IMG/VR virus record: IMGVR_UViG_3300032093_000371
Location: 1-37,876 of that record
Reading direction: 5' to 3' (one strand)
DNA: 37,876 nucleotides
Origin: a virus
Both the position numbers and the translations under genes were made by a program. The stretch's first letter is position 1, and each line of letters starts with the position of its first letter. This document shows, in pieces, positions 32,971-37,842 of the stretch. The notes below the pieces were generated by a model. The model saw nothing but the letters and a program-made list of their open reading frames with translations. It was not told where the DNA came from and ran no database searches.

Positions 32971-33013
32971 GGTTTACACAGCAACTACACTTACAATCTA
33001 CACAACAGCACAT
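32957..33013 (-). CDS. 18-residue cysteine-rich microprotein
   Basis: An ORF of 18 codons encodes MCCCVDCKCSCCVNHITE. Seven of the first twelve residues are cysteine, arranged CCC-x2-C-x-C-x-CC, plus one His near the end. A full AGGAGG site lies seven bases before the ATG, making translation likely despite the size. The composition suggests thiolate metal binding like a minimal metallothionein, or a redox-active peptide, but no family is recognised. It lies 27 bases after the hsp20 stop in the same transcript and ends inside the SD-displaying hairpin. Confidence 0.6.
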   Translation of the reverse strand: MCCCVDCKCSCCVNHITE

Positions 33014-33040
33014 ACAGACCTCCTGTTGGTTAAAGTGAAA

Positions 33041-33520
33041 TTACTTAATTGTAACCTTTGTACTAGCTGGTTCCTTTGTCAATTTTTGGATTGTTACAGT
33101 CAATAACCCATTATCAAACTGTGCATCTACTGCTGAGGCATCCAATTGGTCACCGAGCTTAAATGAACGACTGAACGAACTACGCTTGAGTTCACGAAGT
33201 AGATAAACGGATTTATCAGTTTGCTCGTTCAATTGAGATGCGCCACCCGAAATGGTCAAGACACCTTCCTTAACCTCAATATCAATTTCATTCTTCTTGT
33301 AACCAGCGAGTTCCGCTTCAATTGTCACAGACTCGTCATTTGAGATTACATTGACCTTCGGATATGCTGCCTTTCCAAAAGGTTCTGCTCCCCAATGTTG
33401 GAAAAACTCTGGGAAATCTTTTCGAGCAAATTCATCGAACATCTTATCGAATGTACTGATGAAGTTATCCCGATTGTTCAAAACCGTTGACCCGAATGGG
33501 CGAAATACTAAATGAGTCAT
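33041..33520 (-). CDS. hsp20: Small heat-shock protein (Hsp20/alpha-crystallin)
   Basis: Small Hsps hold unfolding proteins. T4-like marine phages often carry one. The 159-residue protein has the alpha-crystallin domain at about 55-150: YPKVNVISNDESVTIEAELAGY, EIDIEVKEGVLTISG, RSSFSRSFKLGDQLD, and the closing DNGLLTVTIQKL. The domain is flanked by an aromatic N-terminal arm and a short C-terminal tail. ATG 33520 is chosen because AGGAGG stands seven bases ahead. A longer GTG start at 33550 would place the AGGAGG within coding sequence. The leader between the upstream terminator and the ATG folds into two hairpins, so temperature or stress control of translation is possible. Confidence 0.93.
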   Translation of the reverse strand: MTHLVFRPFGSTVLNNRDNFISTFDKMFDEFARKDFPEFFQHWGAEPFGKAAYPKVNVISNDESVTIEAELAGYKKNEIDIEVKEGVLTISGGASQLNEQTDKSVYLLRELKRSSFSRSFKLGDQLDASAVDAQFDNGLLTVTIQKLTKEPASTKVTIK

Positions 33521-33592
33521 AAAATGACCTCCTATATTATGTGACCTCACTATTGAGCGTCACGTTGGTATGACCTCGCATTGTGCGCAGGT
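33521..33592 (-). promoter_or_regulatory. Structured hsp20 leader (two hairpins plus SD)
   Basis: From the 5' side the transcript has a hairpin at 33573-33592 (ACCT-bulge-CGC pairing with GCGAGGT around a 5-base loop). A second at 33541-33563 has GTGAC-bulge-CTCA pairing with TGAGGTCAC around a 4-base loop. AGGAGG then lies seven bases from the ATG. The phrase GAGGTCA occurs three times in the leader: once in each hairpin and once at the SD. This could allow alternative pairing that hides or frees the SD. Small-Hsp genes in bacteria are often controlled by RNA thermometers with bulged stems. Whether this is one is untested. Confidence 0.45.
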
Positions 33593-33594
33593 CT

Positions 33595-33636
33595 AATATA
33601 AATATAACCGTCCAAGTGATTTTGAACGGTTATATT
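33595..33636 (-). terminator. Intrinsic terminator after the HD-domain gene
   Basis: Arms AATATAACCGT and ACGGTTATATT pair over 11 bases and continue with a further 3 bp (TTG/CAA) after one mismatch. A U-rich TTTATATTA follows on the transcribed strand. It lies 8 bases after the stop of the HD gene (33645) and ahead of the hsp20 leader, so it separates the two units. Confidence 0.75.
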
Positions 33637-33644
33637 AAACAATA

Positions 33645-34268
33645 TTAAAATCGTGAATTATCGTTTTCTGATTGACTAGACATATGGTCAGCCCAGTGAA
33701 TAATACGAGGAAGGTTGGTTTTCATCGCATATGGAGCGTAGTTAATCAGATACGACTTTGCTCCCTCATCATAAATACCATCGGACAACTTGATACCAAT
33801 CCATTCCTTCTGTGTAATCTTGATATCATAGTGTTGAAGAAGATAGAGGGCGCGGTCGGGAACCTTCATATATTGAATGTTTTCGTTCTGCTTGTACATT
33901 TCACCACGTTTACGGTGCCAATCCGAATCTTGGTCAACATAATATGGCCCTTCAACTGGATTACCTAGCTTACCCAAATCGTGATGAAGCGCAGCGAACA
34001 CCAGCTCTTGCTTGGTGAAGTCTATATCACCGCCAATCTTCTTATATACCGACGCCAGCTGGAGTGCTGTTTCCGTCACCCGAACCACGTGGTCAAGATA
34101 TCCGCCGGGAAACGCATTATGAAAATAGGTTTTACCTGCAGCCGGAGCGGTGGTCAACTCCGTACTGAAATCTTCGTACATTGCGAGAAGTTGCTCAGAA
34201 CGTTCGTCAGCTTTGACAAACTCTAGAAACTTCTCGTACCGTTCTTTAAGTTGCTCTTCCGTAACCAT
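33645..34268 (-). CDS. HD-domain metal-dependent phosphohydrolase
   Basis: This 207-residue protein has the HD superfamily metal residues in order. They are H60 in FPGGYLDHVVRV, H95-H96-D97 in FAALHHDLGKLG, and a terminal D194 in HWADHMSS. The FPGGYLxH phrase is shared with HD domains of YhaM-type nucleases and phage HD hydrolases. Substrates of the fold include nucleotides, cyclic nucleotides and RNA ends, and the sequence alone does not decide. It follows the HNH endonuclease gene by 15 bases and is followed by a terminator. In a phage, nucleotide-pool or nucleic-acid processing is the simplest guess. Confidence 0.85.
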   Translation of the reverse strand: MVTEEQLKERYEKFLEFVKADERSEQLLAMYEDFSTELTTAPAAGKTYFHNAFPGGYLDHVVRVTETALQLASVYKKIGGDIDFTKQELVFAALHHDLGKLGNPVEGPYYVDQDSDWHRKRGEMYKQNENIQYMKVPDRALYLLQHYDIKITQKEWIGIKLSDGIYDEGAKSYLINYAPYAMKTNLPRIIHWADHMSSQSENDNSRF

Positions 34269-34283
34269 TGTGTTTATCCTTGT

Positions 34284-34796
34284 TTAGTGATAGTGTTTTT
34301 TCTGTTGCCTAGTCCACAATTCAAATATAGTAGGTGCTGCTGGAATTTTCAAGAGGGTCATATTAATATCTTCTAATAGATGATACGCCTTCTTGTTATT
34401 ACACGAATTACAGCAGGTGACCACGTTCTCCCAAATATCCTTACCCCCGATATGACGCGGAACTACGTGGTCACGGGTTAAGAATTCTGAGTGCTTAATT
34501 TGTTGTTTGTTTCGACCGCAGTACTGACAGGTGTACTGGTCACGAATAAATAAATTTCGTTGTGTCAGTAGTGCTTTAGTCCGAAATACCATACGACCCT
34601 TTACGAATTCCTTAAGCACAATGCTAATAGGAACAGGGAACGTCTGACTCGGTGACCGCACCACCAACTCTGGATGTTCTTCGACAATCATAGCTTTACC
34701 TTCAAGGTAAAGTACGAGTGCCCGTTTGGATGAGACAATTGTAATCGGTTCGTATGTGGCATTAAGAACTACGCATCGCGCAGATTCAAATCCCAT
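34284..34796 (-). CDS. HNH endonuclease
   Basis: The 170-residue protein has an N-terminal beta-rich domain (about 1-80) like that of common bacterial stand-alone HNH proteins (VLNATYEPITIVSSKRALVL). A zinc-supported HNH module follows: TCQYCGRN (C90, C93), LTRDHVVPRHIGG with catalytic H110, WENVVTCCNSC (N124; C129, C132) and NNKKAYHLL. It may be a homing-type or a cellular-type nuclease. There is no sign that it sits in an intron, since it is neatly spaced 2 bases after the preceding gene. Its target is unknown. Confidence 0.9.
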   Translation of the reverse strand: MGFESARCVVLNATYEPITIVSSKRALVLYLEGKAMIVEEHPELVVRSPSQTFPVPISIVLKEFVKGRMVFRTKALLTQRNLFIRDQYTCQYCGRNKQQIKHSEFLTRDHVVPRHIGGKDIWENVVTCCNSCNNKKAYHLLEDINMTLLKIPAAPTIFELWTRQQKKHYH

Positions 34797-34798
34797 AA

Positions 34799-35116
34799 CT
34801 ACTCCGTTGGTTTTTCGTTTATTACTTGTTCAATCTTCCACTTGTTTAACAAATCTCGTGCGAACGCAGCATGTTCATATTCTTCTGCGTCACTAAAATG
34901 CTTTATTGCATCAGACAATACTTGTTCGTAATCACTTTTCTTGACCACTGCGATATTTTCACTACTACCACCGAACGAAAATAATTCTGTCTTATCAGTA
35001 TTTTCCTTAATAGACTTTGAAATACTCAATGTCATATACCAGTATACTAATGCTTCGTTATCTTGAAGAAATTTTTGTATAACTTGGAATGGCTTATTTG
35101 GTGGTAATTGAAGCAT
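34799..35116 (-). CDS. Small acidic protein, unknown
   Basis: In this 105-residue protein a first helical section includes FLQDNEALVYWYMTLSISKS. The C-terminal half includes SDYEQVLSDAIKHFSDAEEY and a charged amphipathic helix. It has no cysteines, membrane span or catalytic motif. It is compactly placed: the upstream stop immediately precedes its ATG, and the HNH gene ATG follows its stop by 2 bases. Confidence 0.7.
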   Translation of the reverse strand: MLQLPPNKPFQVIQKFLQDNEALVYWYMTLSISKSIKENTDKTELFSFGGSSENIAVVKKSDYEQVLSDAIKHFSDAEEYEHAAFARDLLNKWKIEQVINEKPTE

Positions 35117-35485
35117 TTACTTTCTCCGCTTTGGAGTTTTTTTCTTTGCTGTTTTCTTTACAGTAATCTTTCTTTCCTTCTTTGGTTTTGGAGCTTCTGG
35201 TGTTTCAATTTCACCAGTATCCTTCCCCTTAATAAATACTCTACCATCTGTGTGAACATACCGTTGCTTCAATGCCCAACCACGGGGAAACTTCTCACCT
35301 TCCGGCTTTGGCTTGATACCAGCGGGAGGAGCGACTTGTCGTTGAACGCAATATGCACAAGTTACAGCTTTGATATCACTTGCCACTTCGACGGTAACCA
35401 CATCACAATCTTGGCATACCAGAGTCTTACGTTCTTTTGCTCTAAGTTTACCACCAGTAAATTTTGTAACCTTTTTCTTTAACAT
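35117..35485 (-). CDS. Zinc-ribbon protein with Lys-rich tail, unknown
   Basis: This 122-residue protein has a four-cysteine pattern near the N-terminus: VCQDC (about 24-27) and TCAYC (about 42-45), as in zinc ribbons. A middle section has RGWALKQRYVHTDGRVFIKG. The C-terminus is strongly basic and Lys/Pro-rich (KPKKERKITVKKTAKKKTPK). Nucleic-acid binding is likely, but no family is recognised. It overlaps the upstream gene by one base (TAATG). Confidence 0.72.
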   Translation of the reverse strand: MLKKKVTKFTGGKLRAKERKTLVCQDCDVVTVEVASDIKAVTCAYCVQRQVAPPAGIKPKPEGEKFPRGWALKQRYVHTDGRVFIKGKDTGEIETPEAPKPKKERKITVKKTAKKKTPKRRK

Positions 35486-35778
35486 TATTTACCTCTGCCT
35501 CTGATTCGTTTCCAGTATCTATACTTGATATTCCATGCTCGATGCAAATCCATCAGATATGGGCGAGTCCATTGTTCTTCCCCAACATCAATAGCGCCTT
35601 GTTGGAAGTCTCTAATAAGTTTACGAGATGCAAGCAACTTTGTCAAGTCGTCCGAACTTCTTACTTGTTCAAATATAAGTTTATATTCTTCAAGAATACA
35701 TTGCCGACGAAGTGAAGTATCATATCGTTCTTCTTTAAAGAATAATTTACGAATCTGCCCAAGAATTTTTTTGTACAT
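35485..35778 (-). CDS. Small basic helical protein, unknown
   Basis: This 97-residue protein is rich in Arg, Lys and aromatic residues. Helical segments include LRRQCILEEYKLIFEQVR and WNIKYRYWKRIRGRGK at the C-terminus. No motif is recognised. Its ATG at 35778 lies 34 bases after the tmRNA 3' end and has TTGGAG upstream, so it probably uses the transcript that continues past the tmRNA. Confidence 0.7.
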   Translation of the reverse strand: MYKKILGQIRKLFFKEERYDTSLRRQCILEEYKLIFEQVRSSDDLTKLLASRKLIRDFQQGAIDVGEEQWTRPYLMDLHRAWNIKYRYWKRIRGRGK

Positions 35779-35811
35779 AAGTTCTCCAAAAAAATTGTGA
35801 TTCGTAACTAT

Positions 35812-36148
35812 TAGTGGACCCGCAGGGAGTCGAACCCTGGTCCGAGACTGCTTCCTACTAAATGTTTATGTGTGTAGCTGATTGTTAGATGTTTCCGTGT
35901 TTTGAATAATCAGCGAAACCACACGGATAAGAGTTTGTAAATTTGATATCAGATACCAACTCATCTCTCCGATACTACACCACAGTTATGAACGATAGTA
36001 ACCCTATGTGGGTCAGATTACTTCGTCAGGCTGCTTACGCAGCGAGGGCTAATTGATTGCCAGTTGAAATTTTTAGTCTGTTTTACCAGTATTACTAAAC
36101 TGGACACAAAATCTAGTCATCTACATCCCGTCGAAACCGGTCGGGCCC
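35812..36148 (-). ncRNA. ssrA: tmRNA (one-piece), predicted tag AGNQLALAA
   Basis: tmRNA frees ribosomes stalled on broken mRNA and tags the nascent protein for proteolysis. The 5' end GGGCCCG (36148-36142) pairs with CGGGTCC at 35822-35816, including a G-U at the third pair, which is the alanyl-tRNA synthetase identity element. The conserved 5' phrase TTTCGACGGGAT and the T-arm CAGGG-TTCGACT-CCCTG are present. The discriminator is A (35815). The genome encodes CTA rather than CCA after it, so the CCA must be added. About 87 bases from the 5' end, GGC at 36061 starts the tag frame GNQLALAA followed by TAA (36037-36035). The ALAA end matches bacterial tags. A resume codon slightly upstream cannot be excluded. 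Confidence 0.93.
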
Positions 36149-36595
36149 TTATTTTACATCAAAAATCTTATCTGTAACTTTCCAAACACCTGCGATTCCA
36201 AATACTCGTTGGTACATTGAGATATCTTTGATACGCTTATTAGACGGGTCATAAATTGTTCCATCTTTTAACATCACCACCGCGTGCATTCCAGGCGGAT
36301 TCGTTGACCACACATCTACGATATGAATTGGAGCGAATGGTTTGACTGGCCATTTTGGAATTAACAACTTGTTAGGTTCGTATTCGTGACTAATACGCTG
36401 AATTGCGTATCCATTTTTAGAAAGATACTGGTCAACGATGTTATCTTCAATTCCTTGATATCGACCTTCGTTTTCCCAATGTTCGTAAATTTCTTTGATT
36501 ACTCTTGTGAGTGTTTTGCCCGTAACCATAGCGAGGCACGCAGGGACGCAACTATTTGTCAATGTTGCTTTTACATACTTAGTTGGTTTCTGCAT
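36149..36595 (-). CDS. Peptidase C39/papain-like-fold protein
   Basis: This 148-residue protein has the layout of small C39-like cysteine peptidases. NSCVPACLAMVTG places a likely nucleophile at C16 (with C20 close by) on the first helix. GMHAVVMLKDGTIYDPSNK follows with the His and Asp expected of the catalytic triad, on adjacent strands. No leader or membrane segment is present. Related folds cleave peptides, act as transglutaminases, or are inactive. Its TAA stop ends exactly one base before the tmRNA 5' end (36148). Expression with the tmRNA from one transcript, or release of the tmRNA by processing, is therefore implied. Confidence 0.75.
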   Translation of the reverse strand: MQKPTKYVKATLTNSCVPACLAMVTGKTLTRVIKEIYEHWENEGRYQGIEDNIVDQYLSKNGYAIQRISHEYEPNKLLIPKWPVKPFAPIHIVDVWSTNPPGMHAVVMLKDGTIYDPSNKRIKDISMYQRVFGIAGVWKVTDKIFDVK

Positions 36596-36631
36596 AACCG
36601 CTCCAAAATGTAGACTTATTTAAATATCAGT

Positions 36632-36764
36632 TTACTTTTGTTTTCTTTCTTTTTGACGAGAAATCTGGTCTTTTAGGGCTTCAACGTATCGTTCCCCAAG
36701 TTTTGTTGCTTCTTCCATAAAAGATTCTGTGTTCTGTAATACATTTAGTTCGTTTGGATGCATA
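36632..36764 (-). pseudogene. Small ORF interrupted by a frameshift at a T5 run
   Basis: A near-perfect AAAGGAGG site precedes ATG 36764, which opens a frame MHPNELNVLQNTESF. After a run of five T's (about 36720-36724) the frame continues FYGRSNK and stops after 26 codons. The other frame, entered by removing one T, reads MEEATKLGERYVEALKDQIS and ends at 36632 with a Lys/Gln-rich tail. Joined, the two halves give a coherent 43-residue charged helical protein. The split may be a true mutation, a programmed +1 (or -2) shift, or a sequence/assembly error in the homopolymer. Confidence 0.45.
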
Positions 36765-36783
36765 ATAACCTCCTTTTAGGTGA

Positions 36784-36816
36784 AAAGGGATTCCATCGAA
36801 AAGACAGAATCCCTTT
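36784..36816 (-). terminator. Terminator-like hairpin after the aberrant tRNA-Gly
   Basis: Perfect 10-bp arms AAAGGGATTC and GAATCCCTTT enclose a 13-base loop, beginning 3 bases after the tRNA-Gly-like gene and followed by TTTTCACC. It could end or pause transcription and define the 3' end of the tRNA precursor. The small ORF with the strong SD follows. Confidence 0.6.
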
Positions 36817-36819
36817 AAG

Positions 36820-36890
36820 AGCGGTTCCACGGAGTTGCACCGGACCTGTAAGCTGGACGCCTACCGTGCTATCTATTACACTAGAACCGC
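36820..36890 (-). tRNA. Aberrant tRNA-Gly(UCC)
   Basis: The gene can be folded into a cloverleaf: acceptor GCGGTTC with GAACCGC (perfect), D-stem GTGT with GCAC, and anticodon stem GTAGG with CTTAC around CGTCCAG (anticodon UCC). The T-stem has one mismatch. The discriminator is U, as usual for tRNA-Gly. Three nearly universal bases are changed: position 33 is G, not U; the T-loop reads TGCAACT, so position 55 is G instead of U; and the D-loop AATAGATA lacks G19. Together these would weaken the D-loop/T-loop contact and the U-turn. It may be decaying, or serve a non-standard purpose. CCA is not encoded. Confidence 0.7.
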
Positions 36891-36894
36891 AGGA

Positions 36895-36917
36895 GACTGT
36901 GGGTATTAGCCACAGTC
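36895..36917 (-). other. Hairpin between lipoprotein gene and tRNA-Gly
   Basis: Arms GACTGTGG and CCACAGTC (8 bp) surround a 7-base loop, directly after the lipoprotein stop and 4 bases before the tRNA-Gly-like 5' end. It lacks a U-run, so it is more likely a processing or stability element than a terminator. Confidence 0.45.
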
Positions 36918-36924
36918 CGAAATA

Positions 36925-37116
36925 TTACTTAGCTGCTTCGCCTTCTACTACTGGCTTTACTTCTGGTGACTTGATTGAATCGGTATCAATCTTGGTTGAA
37001 TCTGCAACAACTGGTGCTACAACTGTTGAATCAGCTGCAACTTCACCTTGAACTTCTTCCTTTGCTGCACATGCTGAAAGACTGATTACTGCTACTGCGA
37101 GAATGAACTTGTACAT
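36925..37116 (-). CDS. Small lipoprotein
   Basis: The 63-residue precursor has a basic start MYK, a hydrophobic h-region FILAVAVISL and the lipobox LSAC (cleavage before Cys16). The remaining 48 residues are acidic, rich in Val, Ala, Glu, Pro and Asp (VAADSTVVAPVVADSTKIDT), with a repeated VxADST phrase. Phage lipoproteins of this type can block superinfection or alter the envelope, but nothing specifies this here. GGAGAG lies before ATG 37116. It sits between tRNA-Gln and the aberrant tRNA-Gly and so shares their transcript. Confidence 0.82.
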   Translation of the reverse strand: MYKFILAVAVISLSACAAKEEVQGEVAADSTVVAPVVADSTKIDTDSIKSPEVKPVVEGEAAK

Positions 37117-37156
37117 GGTGTACTCTCCATAAAGGGTAAAATGTAACCTACTTCAA

Positions 37157-37229
37157 GTTGCCCCCCGTGGATTCGAACCACGATAGCCAGGTCCAAAGCC
37201 TGGCGTCCTGCCATTGAACGAGAGGGCAA
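37157..37229 (-). tRNA. trnQ: tRNA-Gln(UUG)
   Basis: Cloverleaf: acceptor TTGCCCT with GGGGCAA, including the U1-A72 pair typical of tRNA-Gln. D-stem GTTC with GGAC and G18-G19 present. Anticodon arm CCAGG-CTTTGGA-CCTGG gives anticodon UUG. T-arm contains TTCGAAT. The discriminator is C and the CCA is not encoded. The promoter at 37270-37299 lies about 40 bases upstream. Confidence 0.92.
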
Positions 37230-37269
37230 TGCGGGGGATGTGTTATGAGATATCAGCTCACTCATTAAA

Positions 37270-37299
37270 AATATATAGGCGGACACACCACTTCGTCAA
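37270..37299 (-). promoter_or_regulatory. Promoter-like element before tRNA-Gln
   Basis: On the minus strand TTGACG (37294-37299), an 18-base spacer, and TATATT (37270-37275). It differs from the consensus by one base in the -35 and by one in spacing. A transcript starting near 37263 would contain tRNA-Gln, the lipoprotein gene and further downstream RNA genes. Confidence 0.5.
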
Positions 37300-37450
37300 G
37301 CTTCCCCAAACCGCCTGCTAGTTTCCATACTAAACTAGCCAAAACGTCTCTAGGCCTAACGACCCTAGAACCCGCCCTATCATTTTTAAAAGTCTTTCCA
37401 TTCGCCCAAAGGCTGTTAACGAGGTGAAAGGTAGGGAAAAGGCCTCGGAT
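37300..37450 (-). ncRNA. Candidate structured non-coding RNA, unknown family
   Basis: The roughly 150 bases between the basic microgene and the tRNA-Gln promoter contain perfect inverted repeats. One is GCTAGTTT/AAACTAGC at 37317-37339 (8 bp, 7-base loop). Another is TCTAGG/CCTAGA at 37349-37369. A short GCC/GGC hairpin lies near 37410. An ORF of 80 codons crosses the region, but it needs a TTG start and overlaps the microgene, so coding is unlikely. T4 also has stable RNAs of unknown function within its tRNA cluster. I do not recognise the family. Confidence 0.4.
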
Positions 37451-37454
37451 AGTA

Positions 37455-37547
37455 CTAATGTTTACGCTTTCTATTTTTCCAACGATTGTTGCGTTTCTTT
37501 GAGCCAATCTTACGACGACCCTTTCCGCACTTTTTTGGATGTGGCAT
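37455..37547 (-). CDS. 30-residue highly basic microprotein
   Basis: A 30-codon ORF starts MPHPKKCGKGRRKIGS and continues with KKRNNRWKNRKRKH to the stop TAG. About half of all residues are Lys or Arg, with no acidic ones. An ACGGAG site stands before ATG 37547, and the gene is flanked by tRNA-Glu and the structured stretch. The shape recalls small ribosomal proteins such as bL34/bL36 or an RNA-condensing peptide, but no family is claimed. Binding to rRNA, tRNA or DNA is the natural inference. Confidence 0.65.
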   Translation of the reverse strand: MPHPKKCGKGRRKIGSKKRNNRWKNRKRKH

Positions 37548-37568
37548 ATTTGACTCCGTGAATATTCA

Positions 37569-37640
37569 TACCGCGTACGGGAATCGAACCCGTCTTACCA
37601 GAGTGAAAGTCTAGCGTCCTAGCCGATAGACGAACGCGGC
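37569..37640 (-). tRNA. trnE: tRNA-Glu(UUC)
   Basis: Acceptor GCCGCGT with ACGCGGT (first pair G-U). The D-loop has GG. Anticodon arm CTAGA-CTTTCAC-TCTGG gives UUC. T-arm is GACGGGTTCGATTCCCGT, and the discriminator is A. CCA is not encoded. The 5' end is about 7 bases from the predicted start of the promoter at 37654-37682. Confidence 0.94.
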
Positions 37641-37653
37641 GTATAGAAATATA

Positions 37654-37682
37654 AATATAAACAACCAATTCAAATTTGTCAA
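37654..37682 (-). promoter_or_regulatory. Sigma70-like promoter inside the tRNA cluster
   Basis: On the minus strand TTGACA (37677-37682), exactly 17 bases, and TATATT (37654-37659), in the ACTTGACA context. It lies in the gap between tRNA-Leu and tRNA-Glu and would start RNA synthesis close to 37647. It is essentially the same as the uvdE promoter. Confidence 0.72.
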
Positions 37683-37683
37683 G

Positions 37684-37765
37684 TGCTCCCGGTGAGACTC
37701 GAACTCACAAGCCTTTAGGGCAGAAGTTTTTGAGACTTCCGTGTATACCATTCCACCACAAGAGC
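37684..37765 (-). tRNA. trnL: tRNA-Leu(CAA)
   Basis: A class II tRNA of 82 bases: acceptor GCTCTTG with CGGGAGC, anticodon arm GAAGT-CTCAAAA-ACTTC (anticodon CAA), a long variable arm including GCCCTAAAGGC, T-arm GTGAGTTCGAGTCTCAC, and discriminator A. It reads the UUG leucine codon. Confidence 0.93.
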
Positions 37766-37769
37766 AAAG

Positions 37770-37841
37770 AGCGAGTGGCGGGAGTCGAACCCGCGTCTCT
37801 AGCTTGGAAGGCTAGGATAATAGCCGTTATATGACACTCGC
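37770..37841 (-). tRNA. trnG: tRNA-Gly(UCC), canonical
   Basis: Acceptor GCGAGTG with CACTCGC, D-loop with GG, anticodon arm CTAGC-CTTCCAA-GCTAG (U33, anticodon UCC), T-arm GCGGGTTCGACTCCCGC, and discriminator U. All conserved tRNA positions are normal, in contrast with the second tRNA-Gly(UCC) at 36820-36890. Confidence 0.95.
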
Positions 37842-37842
37842 A

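Noticed and set aside
33521-33550. A GTG start ten codons upstream of hsp20
   Set aside because: It would place the AGGAGG SD within the coding sequence. ATG 33520 has ideal SD spacing.
29117-34268. HD hydrolase plus purine enzyme as evidence of a 2-aminoadenine (Z) genome
   Set aside because: No PurZ-like adenylosuccinate synthetase or matching polymerase lies in the window, and the HD protein shows general HD motifs only.
34284-34796. HNH gene as a homing endonuclease inside an intron
   Set aside because: Its neighbours are complete and tightly spaced, and no interrupted gene or intron core is visible.
36820-36890. Reading the aberrant tRNA as tRNA-Trp(CCA) by shifting the anticodon one base to restore U33
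   Set aside because: The shifted anticodon stem would not pair, while GTAGG/CTTAC supports anticodon UCC, and the U discriminator fits glycine.
36758-37051. A 97-codon plus-strand ORF over the aberrant tRNA-Gly and lipoprotein
   Set aside because: It crosses a tRNA gene, two hairpins and the lipoprotein, and its SD-like start region belongs to the minus-strand small ORF.
37265-37507. An 80-codon minus-strand frame across the structured RNA stretch
   Set aside because: It needs a TTG start without an SD, overlaps the 30-residue basic gene in another frame, and its content follows the hairpins rather than any protein pattern.
33595-37658. Plus-strand TATAAATA sequences as T4 late promoters
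   Set aside because: In AT-rich DNA of this length a few are expected by chance. They point away from all genes, and two overlap a terminator or the -10 of a minus-strand promoter.
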